In this document: positions 1 to 6,656 of the stretch, piece by piece | Numbering within the stretch: the stretch's first letter is position 1 | How the letters are laid out: each line of letters begins with the position of its first letter | Origin: HGM11416 sp034104345 | GTDB taxonomy: Bacteria > Bacillota > Clostridia > Christensenellales > Borkfalkiaceae | Assembly: GCA_034104345.1 (NCBI GenBank) | Contig: JAXEDY010000033.1 | Location: 1 to 25,715 of the forward strand | Length of the DNA stretch: 25,715 nucleotides | Reading direction: 5' to 3' | Notes under the pieces: model-generated | Database searches by the model: none | The model's input: the letters and a program-made list of their open reading frames with translations, nothing else | Told to the model about the DNA's origin: nothing | Made by a program: the position numbers and the translations under genes

Positions 1-601
1 AAACCACTTTTGTTTTTTCGTCGAACCCTAAAAATCCAAGTCCCATGGCAATAGGATGCGGCCCCGTGTTATAAGCGCTGCCTCCCATTTTTCTTTGCAG
101 CGTCTGCCAGTCCCACCTGCGGGCAAGCGCGTTATAGCGGATGCTTATCTGTTTTACGTCGCCTAAAACGCCGTTTTTGATAAGTTCGAGAGCGTGCAGA
201 TAAAAAGGCGCGAACTGCGTGTTCTGAAATACGAAAAGTTTTGCGTTGTTGTCTTTCGCGGTTTTAATAAGTTCTTCGCACTCGAATTCGTTACGCGCGA
301 ACGGCTTTTCTACAAGAACGTTTTTGCCGTGTTCTAAAAGGTCTTTGGTTATGGAATAGTGCATATCCGAAAACGAAGCGTTAACAACGAGATCTACGTC
401 GGTTTTTGTTAAAAGTTCTTTATAATCGGCAAACGTTTCGCAACCTTTATATAAGTCTTTTGCTTGTTCGCGGCGGCGCTTATCGGCGTCTACGATATAT
501 TTTACGTTATAATACAAATTGCGTTCGGAACGGCAATAAACGCCGTGAATATCGCGTCCGCTTCTGCCCTGCCCGATTATGGCGAGATTGAGTTTTTTCA
601 T
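1..601 (-). CDS. Gfo/Idh/MocA-family oxidoreductase, partial (C-terminus beyond the left edge)
   Basis: An open frame runs from an ATG at 601-599 to the window edge, giving 200 codons. The N-terminus reads MKKLNLAIIGQGRSGRDIHG, a Rossmann dinucleotide-binding loop (GQGRSG). About 90 residues further on is the family signature VEKPFARN, whose EKP lysine is usually catalytic. Known members are NAD(P)-dependent sugar or polyol dehydrogenases and related keto-sugar enzymes; the substrate cannot be told here. The start is supported by a strong SD, AAAGGAG, at about 610-616 on the minus strand. The gene is divergent from the AraC-family regulator, with 279 bp between them, so the two may be co-regulated. 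It is the first of three Gfo/Idh/MocA genes in the window. The substrate-binding half is missing from view. Confidence 0.9.
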   Translation of the reverse strand, partial: MKKLNLAIIGQGRSGRDIHGVYCRSERNLYYNVKYIVDADKRRREQAKDLYKGCETFADYKELLTKTDVDLVVNASFSDMHYSITKDLLEHGKNVLVEKPFARNEFECEELIKTAKDNNAKLFVFQNTQFAPFYLHALELIKNGVLGDVKQISIRYNALARRWDWQTLQRKMGGSAYNTGPHPIAMGLGFLGFDEKTKVV

Positions 602-650
602 AAAAACATTCTCCTTTAAATTTTAAAATTTAATATTTTTAGCGAGGTTA

Positions 651-685
651 CTGCTTATTTTAAACGAAGTTGTCGCTTATTTTCG
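651..685 (+). promoter_or_regulatory. Tandem 22-bp-spaced half-sites, candidate AraC-family operator
   Basis: Two direct repeats contain GCTTATTTT at 653-661 and 675-683. Aligned as 13-mers (651-663 and 673-685) their start-to-start distance is 22 bp, which puts both on the same helix face. They lie between the divergent oxidoreductase and AraC genes, about 50 bp before the oxidoreductase start. AraC-family proteins typically bind such head-to-tail half-sites. A matching pair is found at the promoter of the solute-binding protein gene (22838-22872). The assignment is inference, and the region is AT-rich. Confidence 0.4.
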
Positions 686-786
686 GCGACTTGCATCTTT
701 TTGTTTTTTGTGTTTTTTATGCGTTTTGCATTTTTATCGGCTAAAAAAGCCCTGTTTTCCGTTATTAAATCGATTTTTTTATTTTT

Positions 787-833
787 TTGCAAAAAACACA
801 AATAATCGCTTGCAAAAACGCGCTTTTTATAAT
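787..833 (+). promoter_or_regulatory. Putative promoter region of the AraC-family gene
   Basis: A perfect TATAAT lies at 828-833, about 48 bp before the regulator's start codon, but no good -35 box sits 16-18 bp upstream of it. Two copies of TTGCAAAAA (787-795 and 810-818), 23 bp apart, precede it and could be a second set of regulator half-sites, for example for autoregulation. This is a weak call. Confidence 0.3.
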
Positions 834-880
834 AAAATTGTTATAAACTAAAATTTATTTGTTTATTTAAGGAAATAACG

Positions 881-1714
881 ATGAGCGAAAACCAGAAACA
901 TTTAAACAATTTCGACGATAAAAAAATCGAAAGTTTTATATTCAACCATTTTTATTACAAATCGCCGTCGATGGCGCCTTCGTTTCAGAAACATTCACAC
1001 AACGTCTACGAAATTTTGTTTTTCGAAAAAGGTTCGGCAACCTATATAATCGAAGACAAAAAGTATCGGCTTAAAAAGAACGACCTAATTTTTATCCGCC
1101 CCACCAAATACCACTACATCGAACTCGACGCAGGCAGCGAATATTCGCGCTATAACCTTTCGTTCGACCAATCGATTACAGGCGTCGACCTTTTAAACAG
1201 TATTCCGCCCGAAATCGAAGTTGTTAACTGCCCCAAAGAGAGCATAATTGCGGGCATTATTTCGCGCATGGATTATTATTATAAAAACTTCGACGAAAAG
1301 GCGTTTTGCGACCTTGTTCCGTGTTTGCTTAAAGAACTTTTGTATAATTTAAGAACTTACAAAACCGACCTTATAGGCAATTCGGCGCAACTTTCGCCCC
1401 TTCTTACGCAGGCGATAGAGTATATAAACGCCAACCTTTTCACGCTTAAAGACGTGAAAGAAATAAGCGCGCACCTTTATATAAGCGAACAATATCTGTT
1501 CCGCCAGTTCCAGACGCAACTTAAAATCACGCCCAAAAAGTATATAAACGCAAAGCGGCTTTTATACGCGCAGAATATGCTTCGGCAAGGCGTTTCGCCC
1601 ACCGAAATATATTTAAAATGCGGTTTCGAATCGTACCCCGGATTTTATAAGCAATATTTAAAGACTTTCGGCTATCCGCCGTCGAAAGAAAATTTGCCCG
1701 AACGGCTTAATTAG
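881..1714 (+). CDS. AraC-family transcriptional regulator with cupin sensor domain
   Basis: The protein has 277 aa. Residues about 30-100 look like the AraC N-terminal cupin, with HSHNVYEILFF, a DLIFIRP strand and a Y-H-Y-I element. Residues about 175-270 form the double helix-turn-helix, including ISAHLYISEQYLFRQF and the family signature GFESYPGFYKQYLKTFGYPP. Proteins of this layout bind a sugar-like ligand and activate catabolic genes. The ATG at 881 is preceded by AAGGA at 869-873. It is the only plus-strand gene in the window. It converges on nagA across 80 bp and is divergent from the partial oxidoreductase, so it is the natural candidate to control this carbohydrate locus. The ligand is unknown. 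Confidence 0.93.
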   Translation: MSENQKHLNNFDDKKIESFIFNHFYYKSPSMAPSFQKHSHNVYEILFFEKGSATYIIEDKKYRLKKNDLIFIRPTKYHYIELDAGSEYSRYNLSFDQSITGVDLLNSIPPEIEVVNCPKESIIAGIISRMDYYYKNFDEKAFCDLVPCLLKELLYNLRTYKTDLIGNSAQLSPLLTQAIEYINANLFTLKDVKEISAHLYISEQYLFRQFQTQLKITPKKYINAKRLLYAQNMLRQGVSPTEIYLKCGFESYPGFYKQYLKTFGYPPSKENLPERLN

Positions 1715-1727
1715 AGGCTTAATTAGA
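1704..1727 (+). repeat. Perfect 12-bp tandem duplication over the regulator stop codon
   Basis: GGCTTAATTAGA occurs twice head to tail (1704-1715 and 1716-1727). The first copy contains the regulator's TAG stop and the second repeats it just downstream. It looks like a slippage or duplication event without effect on the protein. Confidence 0.85.
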
Positions 1728-1730
1728 GGT

Positions 1731-1751
1731 ATCGATTTAATCGATTTTTTT
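1731..1751 (+). terminator. Weak intrinsic terminator after the AraC-family gene
   Basis: ATCGAT, a TTA loop and ATCGAT are followed by seven T residues, 16 bp after the stop codon. The stem is only six AT-rich pairs, so termination may be inefficient. The converging nagA transcript has no clear GC-rich terminator in this 80-bp gap. It has only an all-AT inverted repeat near 1770-1790. Confidence 0.4.
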
Positions 1752-1794
1752 ATTCCGACCGTTTTATAAAATTTATAAATATAAATTGAAAAAC

Positions 1795-2943
1795 TTAAAC
1801 GCAGCGATTTCCACGCGCGAAAACGGCGCAAACGTTAATATCGTCGTCGAAAACAACGATATCGGCGTCGTAACCCGCTTTAAACGCGCCTTTTTTAACT
1901 TTTAAAAGCGAAGCGGGCGTTTCGTTGAGCATTTTTACCGCAAATTCTACGGGATAACCGCATTCTTTAACCATAACCTTAATAAGTTTATCGGCTGTGG
2001 CAACGCTGCCAGCAAACGCCGAACGATCTTTAAGTTTGCAAACCCCGTCTTCGACGATGAACGGCGTGCCGCTCATAACCCCTTCTTTAATATCCGTTCC
2101 CGCAATTTCAAGGCTGTCCGTGCAAAGGGCGGTCTTTTTTTCGCCCTTAATTTTAACTATCATTTTTATAAGTTCGGGCGGAAGATGTTTGCCGTCGGCT
2201 ATTATTTCGACAAACAGTTCGTCGCGCAAAAACGCGCTTTCGATAACGCCAAGCGACCTAAAACCGTGGTCACGCGTTACGGTTGAAGTGCACGAATATA
2301 AATGCGTTATAAGGTTGCAACCGTTGTCTATGGCGCGCGCCACGTCGGCGTAAACGGCGTTTGTATGCCCCGCCGAAGCGATTATGCCGTTACCTTTTAA
2401 AAACCTGCAAAATTCGCCCGTTTTATCCTGTTCGGGGGCGTAAGTCCAGCGCGATATAAAATCGCCGTATTCTTCGATTAAACTTTTATAGTCGCGCCCA
2501 TTAGGTTCGGTTATAAAATCGGGGCATTGCGCGCCGCACTGCTCCGCCGAAAGATACGGCCCTTCTAAATGCGCGCCGATTATATCGCTTTTTACTTCGC
2601 CCGACTTTTTGGCTTTCGCGATGTTTATAACCGCGTTTTTCATGTTTTTAAAAGGTCCGGCGGTAACTGTCGGCAATATGCTCGTGGTGCCGTGTTTTAA
2701 ATGAAAGTTGCACCCGTCTAACACGTCTTGTTCGGTGCCGTTTATAAACGGATGCCCGCCCGCGCCGTGCGTGTGCATATCGATAAACCCGGGCGAAACA
2801 AACTTGCCGCTAAAATCGAAAACTTTGGTTGCGTTAAGTTCGTTTTTTTCAAAAAGTCCGCCTATAAGCCCGTTATCGGCATATAGATAACCTTTTTTAA
2901 TCCCATCGGGCATTATAATTTTGTCGCTTTTTATCGCTATCAT
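1795..2943 (-). CDS. nagA: N-acetylglucosamine-6-phosphate deacetylase (NagA-like)
   Basis: The 382-aa length is typical of NagA, an amidohydrolase that deacetylates GlcNAc-6-phosphate to GlcN-6-phosphate in the cytoplasm. Visible active-site elements are H57-T-H59 (DMHTHGAGG), metal ligand E127 (HLEGPYL), H193 (SAGHT), H214 (THLYS), H253 (DGKH) and catalytic D276 (CTDSLEIAG). All key residues are therefore present. The stretch after H214 reads YSCTSTVTRDHGFRSLG instead of the usual FNAM-type sequence, so this is a divergent branch that might act on another N-acetylhexosamine phosphate. It is the last gene of the catabolic string, 48 bp after the nagB-like gene, which supplies the next step. 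No SD is seen before the ATG. Confidence 0.88.
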   Translation of the reverse strand: MIAIKSDKIIMPDGIKKGYLYADNGLIGGLFEKNELNATKVFDFSGKFVSPGFIDMHTHGAGGHPFINGTEQDVLDGCNFHLKHGTTSILPTVTAGPFKNMKNAVINIAKAKKSGEVKSDIIGAHLEGPYLSAEQCGAQCPDFITEPNGRDYKSLIEEYGDFISRWTYAPEQDKTGEFCRFLKGNGIIASAGHTNAVYADVARAIDNGCNLITHLYSCTSTVTRDHGFRSLGVIESAFLRDELFVEIIADGKHLPPELIKMIVKIKGEKKTALCTDSLEIAGTDIKEGVMSGTPFIVEDGVCKLKDRSAFAGSVATADKLIKVMVKECGYPVEFAVKMLNETPASLLKVKKGAFKAGYDADIVVFDDDINVCAVFARGNRCV

Positions 2944-2991
2944 AATCGTTATTTAAAAAGTTTAAATTACGCGTTTTAGCCAAATTCTACG

Positions 2992-3750
2992 TTATAACAG
3001 CGCCGAACTTTTTTCGTCGAGATATAAAACCGAGTTTTTTTCGGTGCGCAAAATACTTGCGGGGCAATGTTCGTCAATCGTGCCGGTAAGAGTTTCTTTT
3101 ACGGCGTTTGCTTTGGTTGCCGCAGGCACTATGCAGAAAAGCCAGGGCGCGGCGACGAGCGTCGGAACGGTTAAAGTCATTGCGTGGGTAGGCACTTCGT
3201 CAATCGATTTAAAGCACCCGTCGTTCACCTGCTGATTGCGGCAGATTTCGTCGAGTTTAACGGGTTTTACCACCTTTTTATCCTTAAAGTCGGCAACGTC
3301 TGGGTCGTTGAACGCGATATGTCCGTTTTCGCCTATCCCCATAACCACTATATCGGTTGGGTTTGCTTTTAAAAGTTCGCCGTAGCGCTTTGCTTCCGCT
3401 TCGGGATCGGTTGCGGTAATATCTATATAATGCACGCTTTTAAACGGAACGAGCCCGAAAATGTGCGCTTTTAAAAAGTGGCCGAACCCTTGCGGCGCGT
3501 TTTTATCGAGCCCTATATATTCGTCCATGTGATAGGCGTTCACCCTGCTCCATTCGATCGTTTTATCTTCGACGAGCGCTTTCAAAACGTCGCTTTGGCT
3601 GGGTGCAGCGGCGAAAATCATGTTTATTTCAGGTTTTTCGGCTAAAAGTTCTTTTATTTTTGCCGAAATATCATTTGCGGCGGCTTCGCCCATAAGCGTT
3701 CTGTTTTCGAAAATCTTTACGGTTAATTCGTCTTTTTTAAATGTTTTCAT
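2992..3750 (-). CDS. nagB: Glucosamine-6-phosphate deaminase-like protein (NagB family)
   Basis: The protein has 252 aa, close to the usual NagB length. NagB converts GlcN-6-phosphate to fructose-6-phosphate plus ammonia. Visible motifs are MDEYIGL (D76, E77) and GIGENGHIAFNDP (N142, H144, D149), then a CRNQQVNDGCF segment and a CPASILR C-terminal motif. In the E. coli enzyme the corresponding residues are D72, D141, H143 and E148, so the second aspartate is Asn here (a common variant) and the glutamate is Asp. The phosphate-loop region reads FAAAPSQSD rather than the classic GxxTGxTP-like sequence. It is thus a divergent NagB relative, and another amino-sugar phosphate is possible. It starts 12 bp after the TIM-barrel gene and precedes nagA. 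No SD is visible. Confidence 0.82.
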   Translation of the reverse strand: MKTFKKDELTVKIFENRTLMGEAAANDISAKIKELLAEKPEINMIFAAAPSQSDVLKALVEDKTIEWSRVNAYHMDEYIGLDKNAPQGFGHFLKAHIFGLVPFKSVHYIDITATDPEAEAKRYGELLKANPTDIVVMGIGENGHIAFNDPDVADFKDKKVVKPVKLDEICRNQQVNDGCFKSIDEVPTHAMTLTVPTLVAAPWLFCIVPAATKANAVKETLTGTIDEHCPASILRTEKNSVLYLDEKSSALL

Positions 3751-3762
3751 AGTGCGTCTATT

Positions 3763-4608
3763 TTATAATAAATCTTTAAGTTTTTTAACCGCGTCGGAAA
3801 AAGCGGCTTGGGCGTTTTCGTATTTATACGGATTATCGAACGTTTTGCCGACCAGCGCGTTAAGTCCCGAAAAGGTTTGCAGATGCGGCTCGAGCGTGAT
3901 AAACGTTTTTTTGGTTTTTTCGTCGGCGGCGTATTCGCCTAAAATTTCTTTGATTTGGGCTTCGCCCTTGCCCGCGGGAACGATCGCACCGGCGTAAAAC
4001 GCGTCTTTTACATGAAAATATTCGATATGATTTTTTAAAAGAGCATACGCTTTTTTCGGGTTATAGCCGTCTAACACGAAATTGCCCATATCGAAAACGC
4101 ATTTAATTCTGCCGCCGAAAAAGTCGGCTATTTCTTTGCATTTTTCGGGGCTTTCGCCGTAAATTAAGGCCTCGTTTTCGTGGCAGAGCGTAACGCCGTA
4201 TTCGCCCGCGATATTCAAAAGCGCATAAAGTTCGTCGAAAACCTGCGTTTTACAATCGTCGCGCGTTTTGCCGTTTGGCAAATAATACGAAAAAATTCTT
4301 ATATTTTTTGCGCCGAATTCGTTTGCGGTTTCGAAAATCCTTTTCGCCATATCGCGGTGCGCGCTTAAATCGCCGTCGAGCCTGATTTTGCCTATCGGCG
4401 AACCTATCGACGAAACTTTTAAATTGTGGTCGTTTAAAATTTTTTTTGCTTCGGCAACTTCGCAGCTTGTTAAAACAGAAACGTTTTTGCCGTTTACACC
4501 GCGGATTTCGATATAATTTATACCGAAATCGTTCATCGCCTTGCATTGCTCGGCAAAATTTTCGCTGTATTCGTCGGCAAACGCCGAAATTAAAAATTTA
4601 TCTTTCAT
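3763..4608 (-). CDS. Sugar phosphate isomerase/epimerase-like TIM-barrel protein
   Basis: The protein has 281 aa and belongs to the xylose-isomerase-like/AP-endonuclease-2 TIM-barrel family. The expected metal ligands can be picked out in order: E144 (LCHENEA), D173 (VFDMGN), H199 (YFHVKD) and E240 (TLEPH). Members isomerise or epimerise sugars, and some cleave or rearrange keto-sugars in partnership with Gfo/Idh/MocA dehydrogenases. Two such dehydrogenases lie immediately upstream (23-bp gap), and the nagB-like gene follows after 12 bp, so all are probably one transcript. The exact substrate cannot be assigned. There is no signal peptide, so it is cytoplasmic. No SD precedes the ATG. Confidence 0.85.
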   Translation of the reverse strand: MKDKFLISAFADEYSENFAEQCKAMNDFGINYIEIRGVNGKNVSVLTSCEVAEAKKILNDHNLKVSSIGSPIGKIRLDGDLSAHRDMAKRIFETANEFGAKNIRIFSYYLPNGKTRDDCKTQVFDELYALLNIAGEYGVTLCHENEALIYGESPEKCKEIADFFGGRIKCVFDMGNFVLDGYNPKKAYALLKNHIEYFHVKDAFYAGAIVPAGKGEAQIKEILGEYAADEKTKKTFITLEPHLQTFSGLNALVGKTFDNPYKYENAQAAFSDAVKKLKDLL

Positions 4609-4631
4609 TTTCGTTTTTTTAAATTAAAACT

Positions 4632-5504
4632 TTATAATTCGAATTCATTAACTTTTTCTTCGTTTCCGCCGTCTAACGAGCGTTTAACGGCGTTCATAAC
4701 GAACACGGGAGCAATAAAGTCGGCGTAGTCGCGCCCGTTGCCGCCGTTTAAAAGCGAATAAAATTCGTCGAATTCGATTTTAAAACATTCGCTTTCGCCC
4801 GTTATGGGGAAAGTTTTTCCGTCGTTCGATTTTTCGGAAATGCGCATTGCGTAATAAACGTAATTGCCGTCGACGAAAAGCCCGATTACGTCGTAACCTT
4901 CGTATCTGAACACGACGGTTATTTTTCCGCCGTTTTCAAACGCCTTAACGCTTAACGGATAATACCCGAAAATGGTGGAGACTATGCCGATTAAGTGTTC
5001 GCAATAGAAATAAAACCCGCCGTAATCGTTGCTTAAAGAAACGGGACAACGCACCAGCCCGCCGAGAGTTTTGCCGCCTTCTTCCGACAAACAATCGTTT
5101 TTAAGTTTTTGCACCCAATCGACGTGAACACACGACGAACCGCCGGTAAGTCTAACGCCCGCCGCCTTACATTCTTTGGCAAGAGCAACGGCTTCGGCTT
5201 CGCTTATCGTAACCGGCTTATCTATAAACATTGGCACGCCGCTTTTAATATAGGGCTTTGCGAATTCATAGTGCTGACTGCCGCGGCGCGCGGTTACGAT
5301 AACTCCGTCGACGTTACCTACTTCTTCGTCGTAAGATTTCATAACCCTAACGCCGTATTTTTCGCTTAGTTTTCGGGCGGCGCCGTCGTCGGAACTGTAA
5401 ACGCCGATAACCTTTACGTCGCCGTATTTTTCGTCTTTTTTAATAAAGTCCAAAAAAGTGTCGGCATGCGAATTTTCGCAGCCTAAAATAACTATTTTTT
5501 TCAT
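4632..5504 (-). CDS. Gfo/Idh/MocA-family oxidoreductase, short atypical form
   Basis: The 290-aa protein is shorter than the usual 330-400 aa. The N-terminal Rossmann loop is unusual (ILGCENSHADTF). The family's EKP motif is present as FIDKP, with the lysine kept and the glutamate replaced by aspartate. A central FYFYCEHLIGI segment carries a histidine where family members often have a catalytic one. It is presumably an NAD(P)-dependent sugar oxidoreductase in the cytoplasm. It follows the larger paralogue by 14 bp and precedes the TIM-barrel gene by 23 bp. The start ATG has only a weak upstream AAGAG. Sequence divergence from the two other Gfo/Idh/MocA proteins suggests a different role or substrate. 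Confidence 0.85.
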   Translation of the reverse strand: MKKIVILGCENSHADTFLDFIKKDEKYGDVKVIGVYSSDDGAARKLSEKYGVRVMKSYDEEVGNVDGVIVTARRGSQHYEFAKPYIKSGVPMFIDKPVTISEAEAVALAKECKAAGVRLTGGSSCVHVDWVQKLKNDCLSEEGGKTLGGLVRCPVSLSNDYGGFYFYCEHLIGIVSTIFGYYPLSVKAFENGGKITVVFRYEGYDVIGLFVDGNYVYYAMRISEKSNDGKTFPITGESECFKIEFDEFYSLLNGGNGRDYADFIAPVFVMNAVKRSLDGGNEEKVNEFEL

Positions 5505-5518
5505 AAAAAACCGCTCTT

Positions 5519-6505
5519 TTATTTATCTATAACAAGGTTTTCGCCGTTCGAAGCATACATTTTTAAAATAAGACGAACGGTTTTTGCGCCTTCGTAAAAA
5601 TCGATTTTAAACTTTTCGCCGGATAAAAGGCAACCGTAAAAATCGTGAATTAAATCGACGTGCGTTCCGCCCCATTCTTTTTTGCCGATAACGGGGGCAA
5701 CCGACTTTTTTGAAATATGCCTGCCGTTTACTATCACATAATCGCCCATAAGCCTTACTTCGAAGCCGTCGGACTGAAAAGCCAGATAGTTCGTAAAGGT
5801 AGCTTTCGAAGCGTTGGTGGCGTTTATTATAAAATTGCCGCCGCTATTAAGCGAAAACATTCCGAAAGCGGTGTCTTCTACTTCGATAACGCCTTTAAGC
5901 GAGTTGTTGGAAACGTGCGCCGTTACGTTTTTCGGATAGCCGCAAATCCATTGCAGCAAATCGAGCGTGTGAATAGCCTGATTTATCATAACCCCGCCGC
6001 CTTCCTGCGCTTTGGTGCCGCGCCATGCGCCCTGCGCGTAATAATCGGCGCCGCGCTTCCACACGATGCTTGCTTCGGCGGCTTTAACTTCTTTATCTTG
6101 AAAAAAGTTTTTTATGTATAAAACCGACGGGTTATATCTCGTCTGAAAGCATACGCCCAGTTGCGCTTTCGAATTTTTTACGGCGATTTCAAGTTCGTCG
6201 AGTTGTTTTTCGCTTATGGCAAGCGGCTTTTCGGTTAAAACGTTTATGTTTTTACCGAGAGCGAAAATTGCCATTTCGGCGTGCAGATAATGCGGCGTGC
6301 AGATATGCACCGAATCGAGATCTTCGCCGAGTATCATCTGCTTATAATCGGTGTATTCGCGCGCGTTTAAAGCGTATTTTTTGTTGAATTGTTTGCATTT
6401 TTCGGCTTCGACGTCGCACAGCGCGACGATTTTTTGCCCACACGCCAAAAGCGCATCGACGTGCAGCGGCGCTATCGCTCCGAGCCCTATAATCGCTACG
6501 TTCAT
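5519..6505 (-). CDS. Gfo/Idh/MocA-family oxidoreductase
   Basis: Translation from the ATG at 6505-6503 gives 328 aa beginning MNVAIIGLGAIAPLH, which puts the Rossmann glycine loop at the very N-terminus as is usual. Other family signatures are LTEKPLAIS (EKP near residue 93) and GGGVMINQAIHTLDLL, with the histidine expected in the active site. A longer frame from a TTG at 6544 also exists, but that TTG is part of a TTGACA -35 box and adds a 13-residue tail with no relation to the fold, so I reject it. It is probably a sugar or sugar-derivative dehydrogenase, first of the five-gene catabolic string ending in nagA. No SD is present. The mapped promoter would make the transcript almost leaderless. 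Confidence 0.88.
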   Translation of the reverse strand: MNVAIIGLGAIAPLHVDALLACGQKIVALCDVEAEKCKQFNKKYALNAREYTDYKQMILGEDLDSVHICTPHYLHAEMAIFALGKNINVLTEKPLAISEKQLDELEIAVKNSKAQLGVCFQTRYNPSVLYIKNFFQDKEVKAAEASIVWKRGADYYAQGAWRGTKAQEGGGVMINQAIHTLDLLQWICGYPKNVTAHVSNNSLKGVIEVEDTAFGMFSLNSGGNFIINATNASKATFTNYLAFQSDGFEVRLMGDYVIVNGRHISKKSVAPVIGKKEWGGTHVDLIHDFYGCLLSGEKFKIDFYEGAKTVRLILKMYASNGENLVIDK

Positions 6506-6515
6506 GATAACTTTG

Positions 6516-6544
6516 ATTTTATAATTATTTGTTTTTAATGTCAA
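6516..6544 (-). promoter_or_regulatory. Strong sigma-A-type promoter for the catabolic operon
   Basis: On the minus strand, a perfect TTGACA (6544-6539), a 17-bp spacer and TAAAAT (6521-6516) lie directly before the oxidoreductase start. Only 10 bp separate the -10 box from the ATG, so transcription would begin within a few bases of the start codon. This suggests that the oxidoreductase-to-nagA genes can be transcribed independently of the upstream GH127 gene. Confidence 0.75.
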
Positions 6545-6656
6545 TTTAAATTTTCTTTTTCGGATTTACGCAACGGCAAATCGAGCAATTAAAGAAAATA
6601 CACTTTTATTTGTTTCTTTTGCTTGTTTACGAAAAATGCTTTTTATGCGCTTTCGG

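Noticed and set aside
6505..6544. TTG-initiated 341-aa version of the oxidoreductase
   Set aside because: The TTG is the start of the TTGACA -35 box, there is no SD, and the added residues do not fit the Rossmann fold start.
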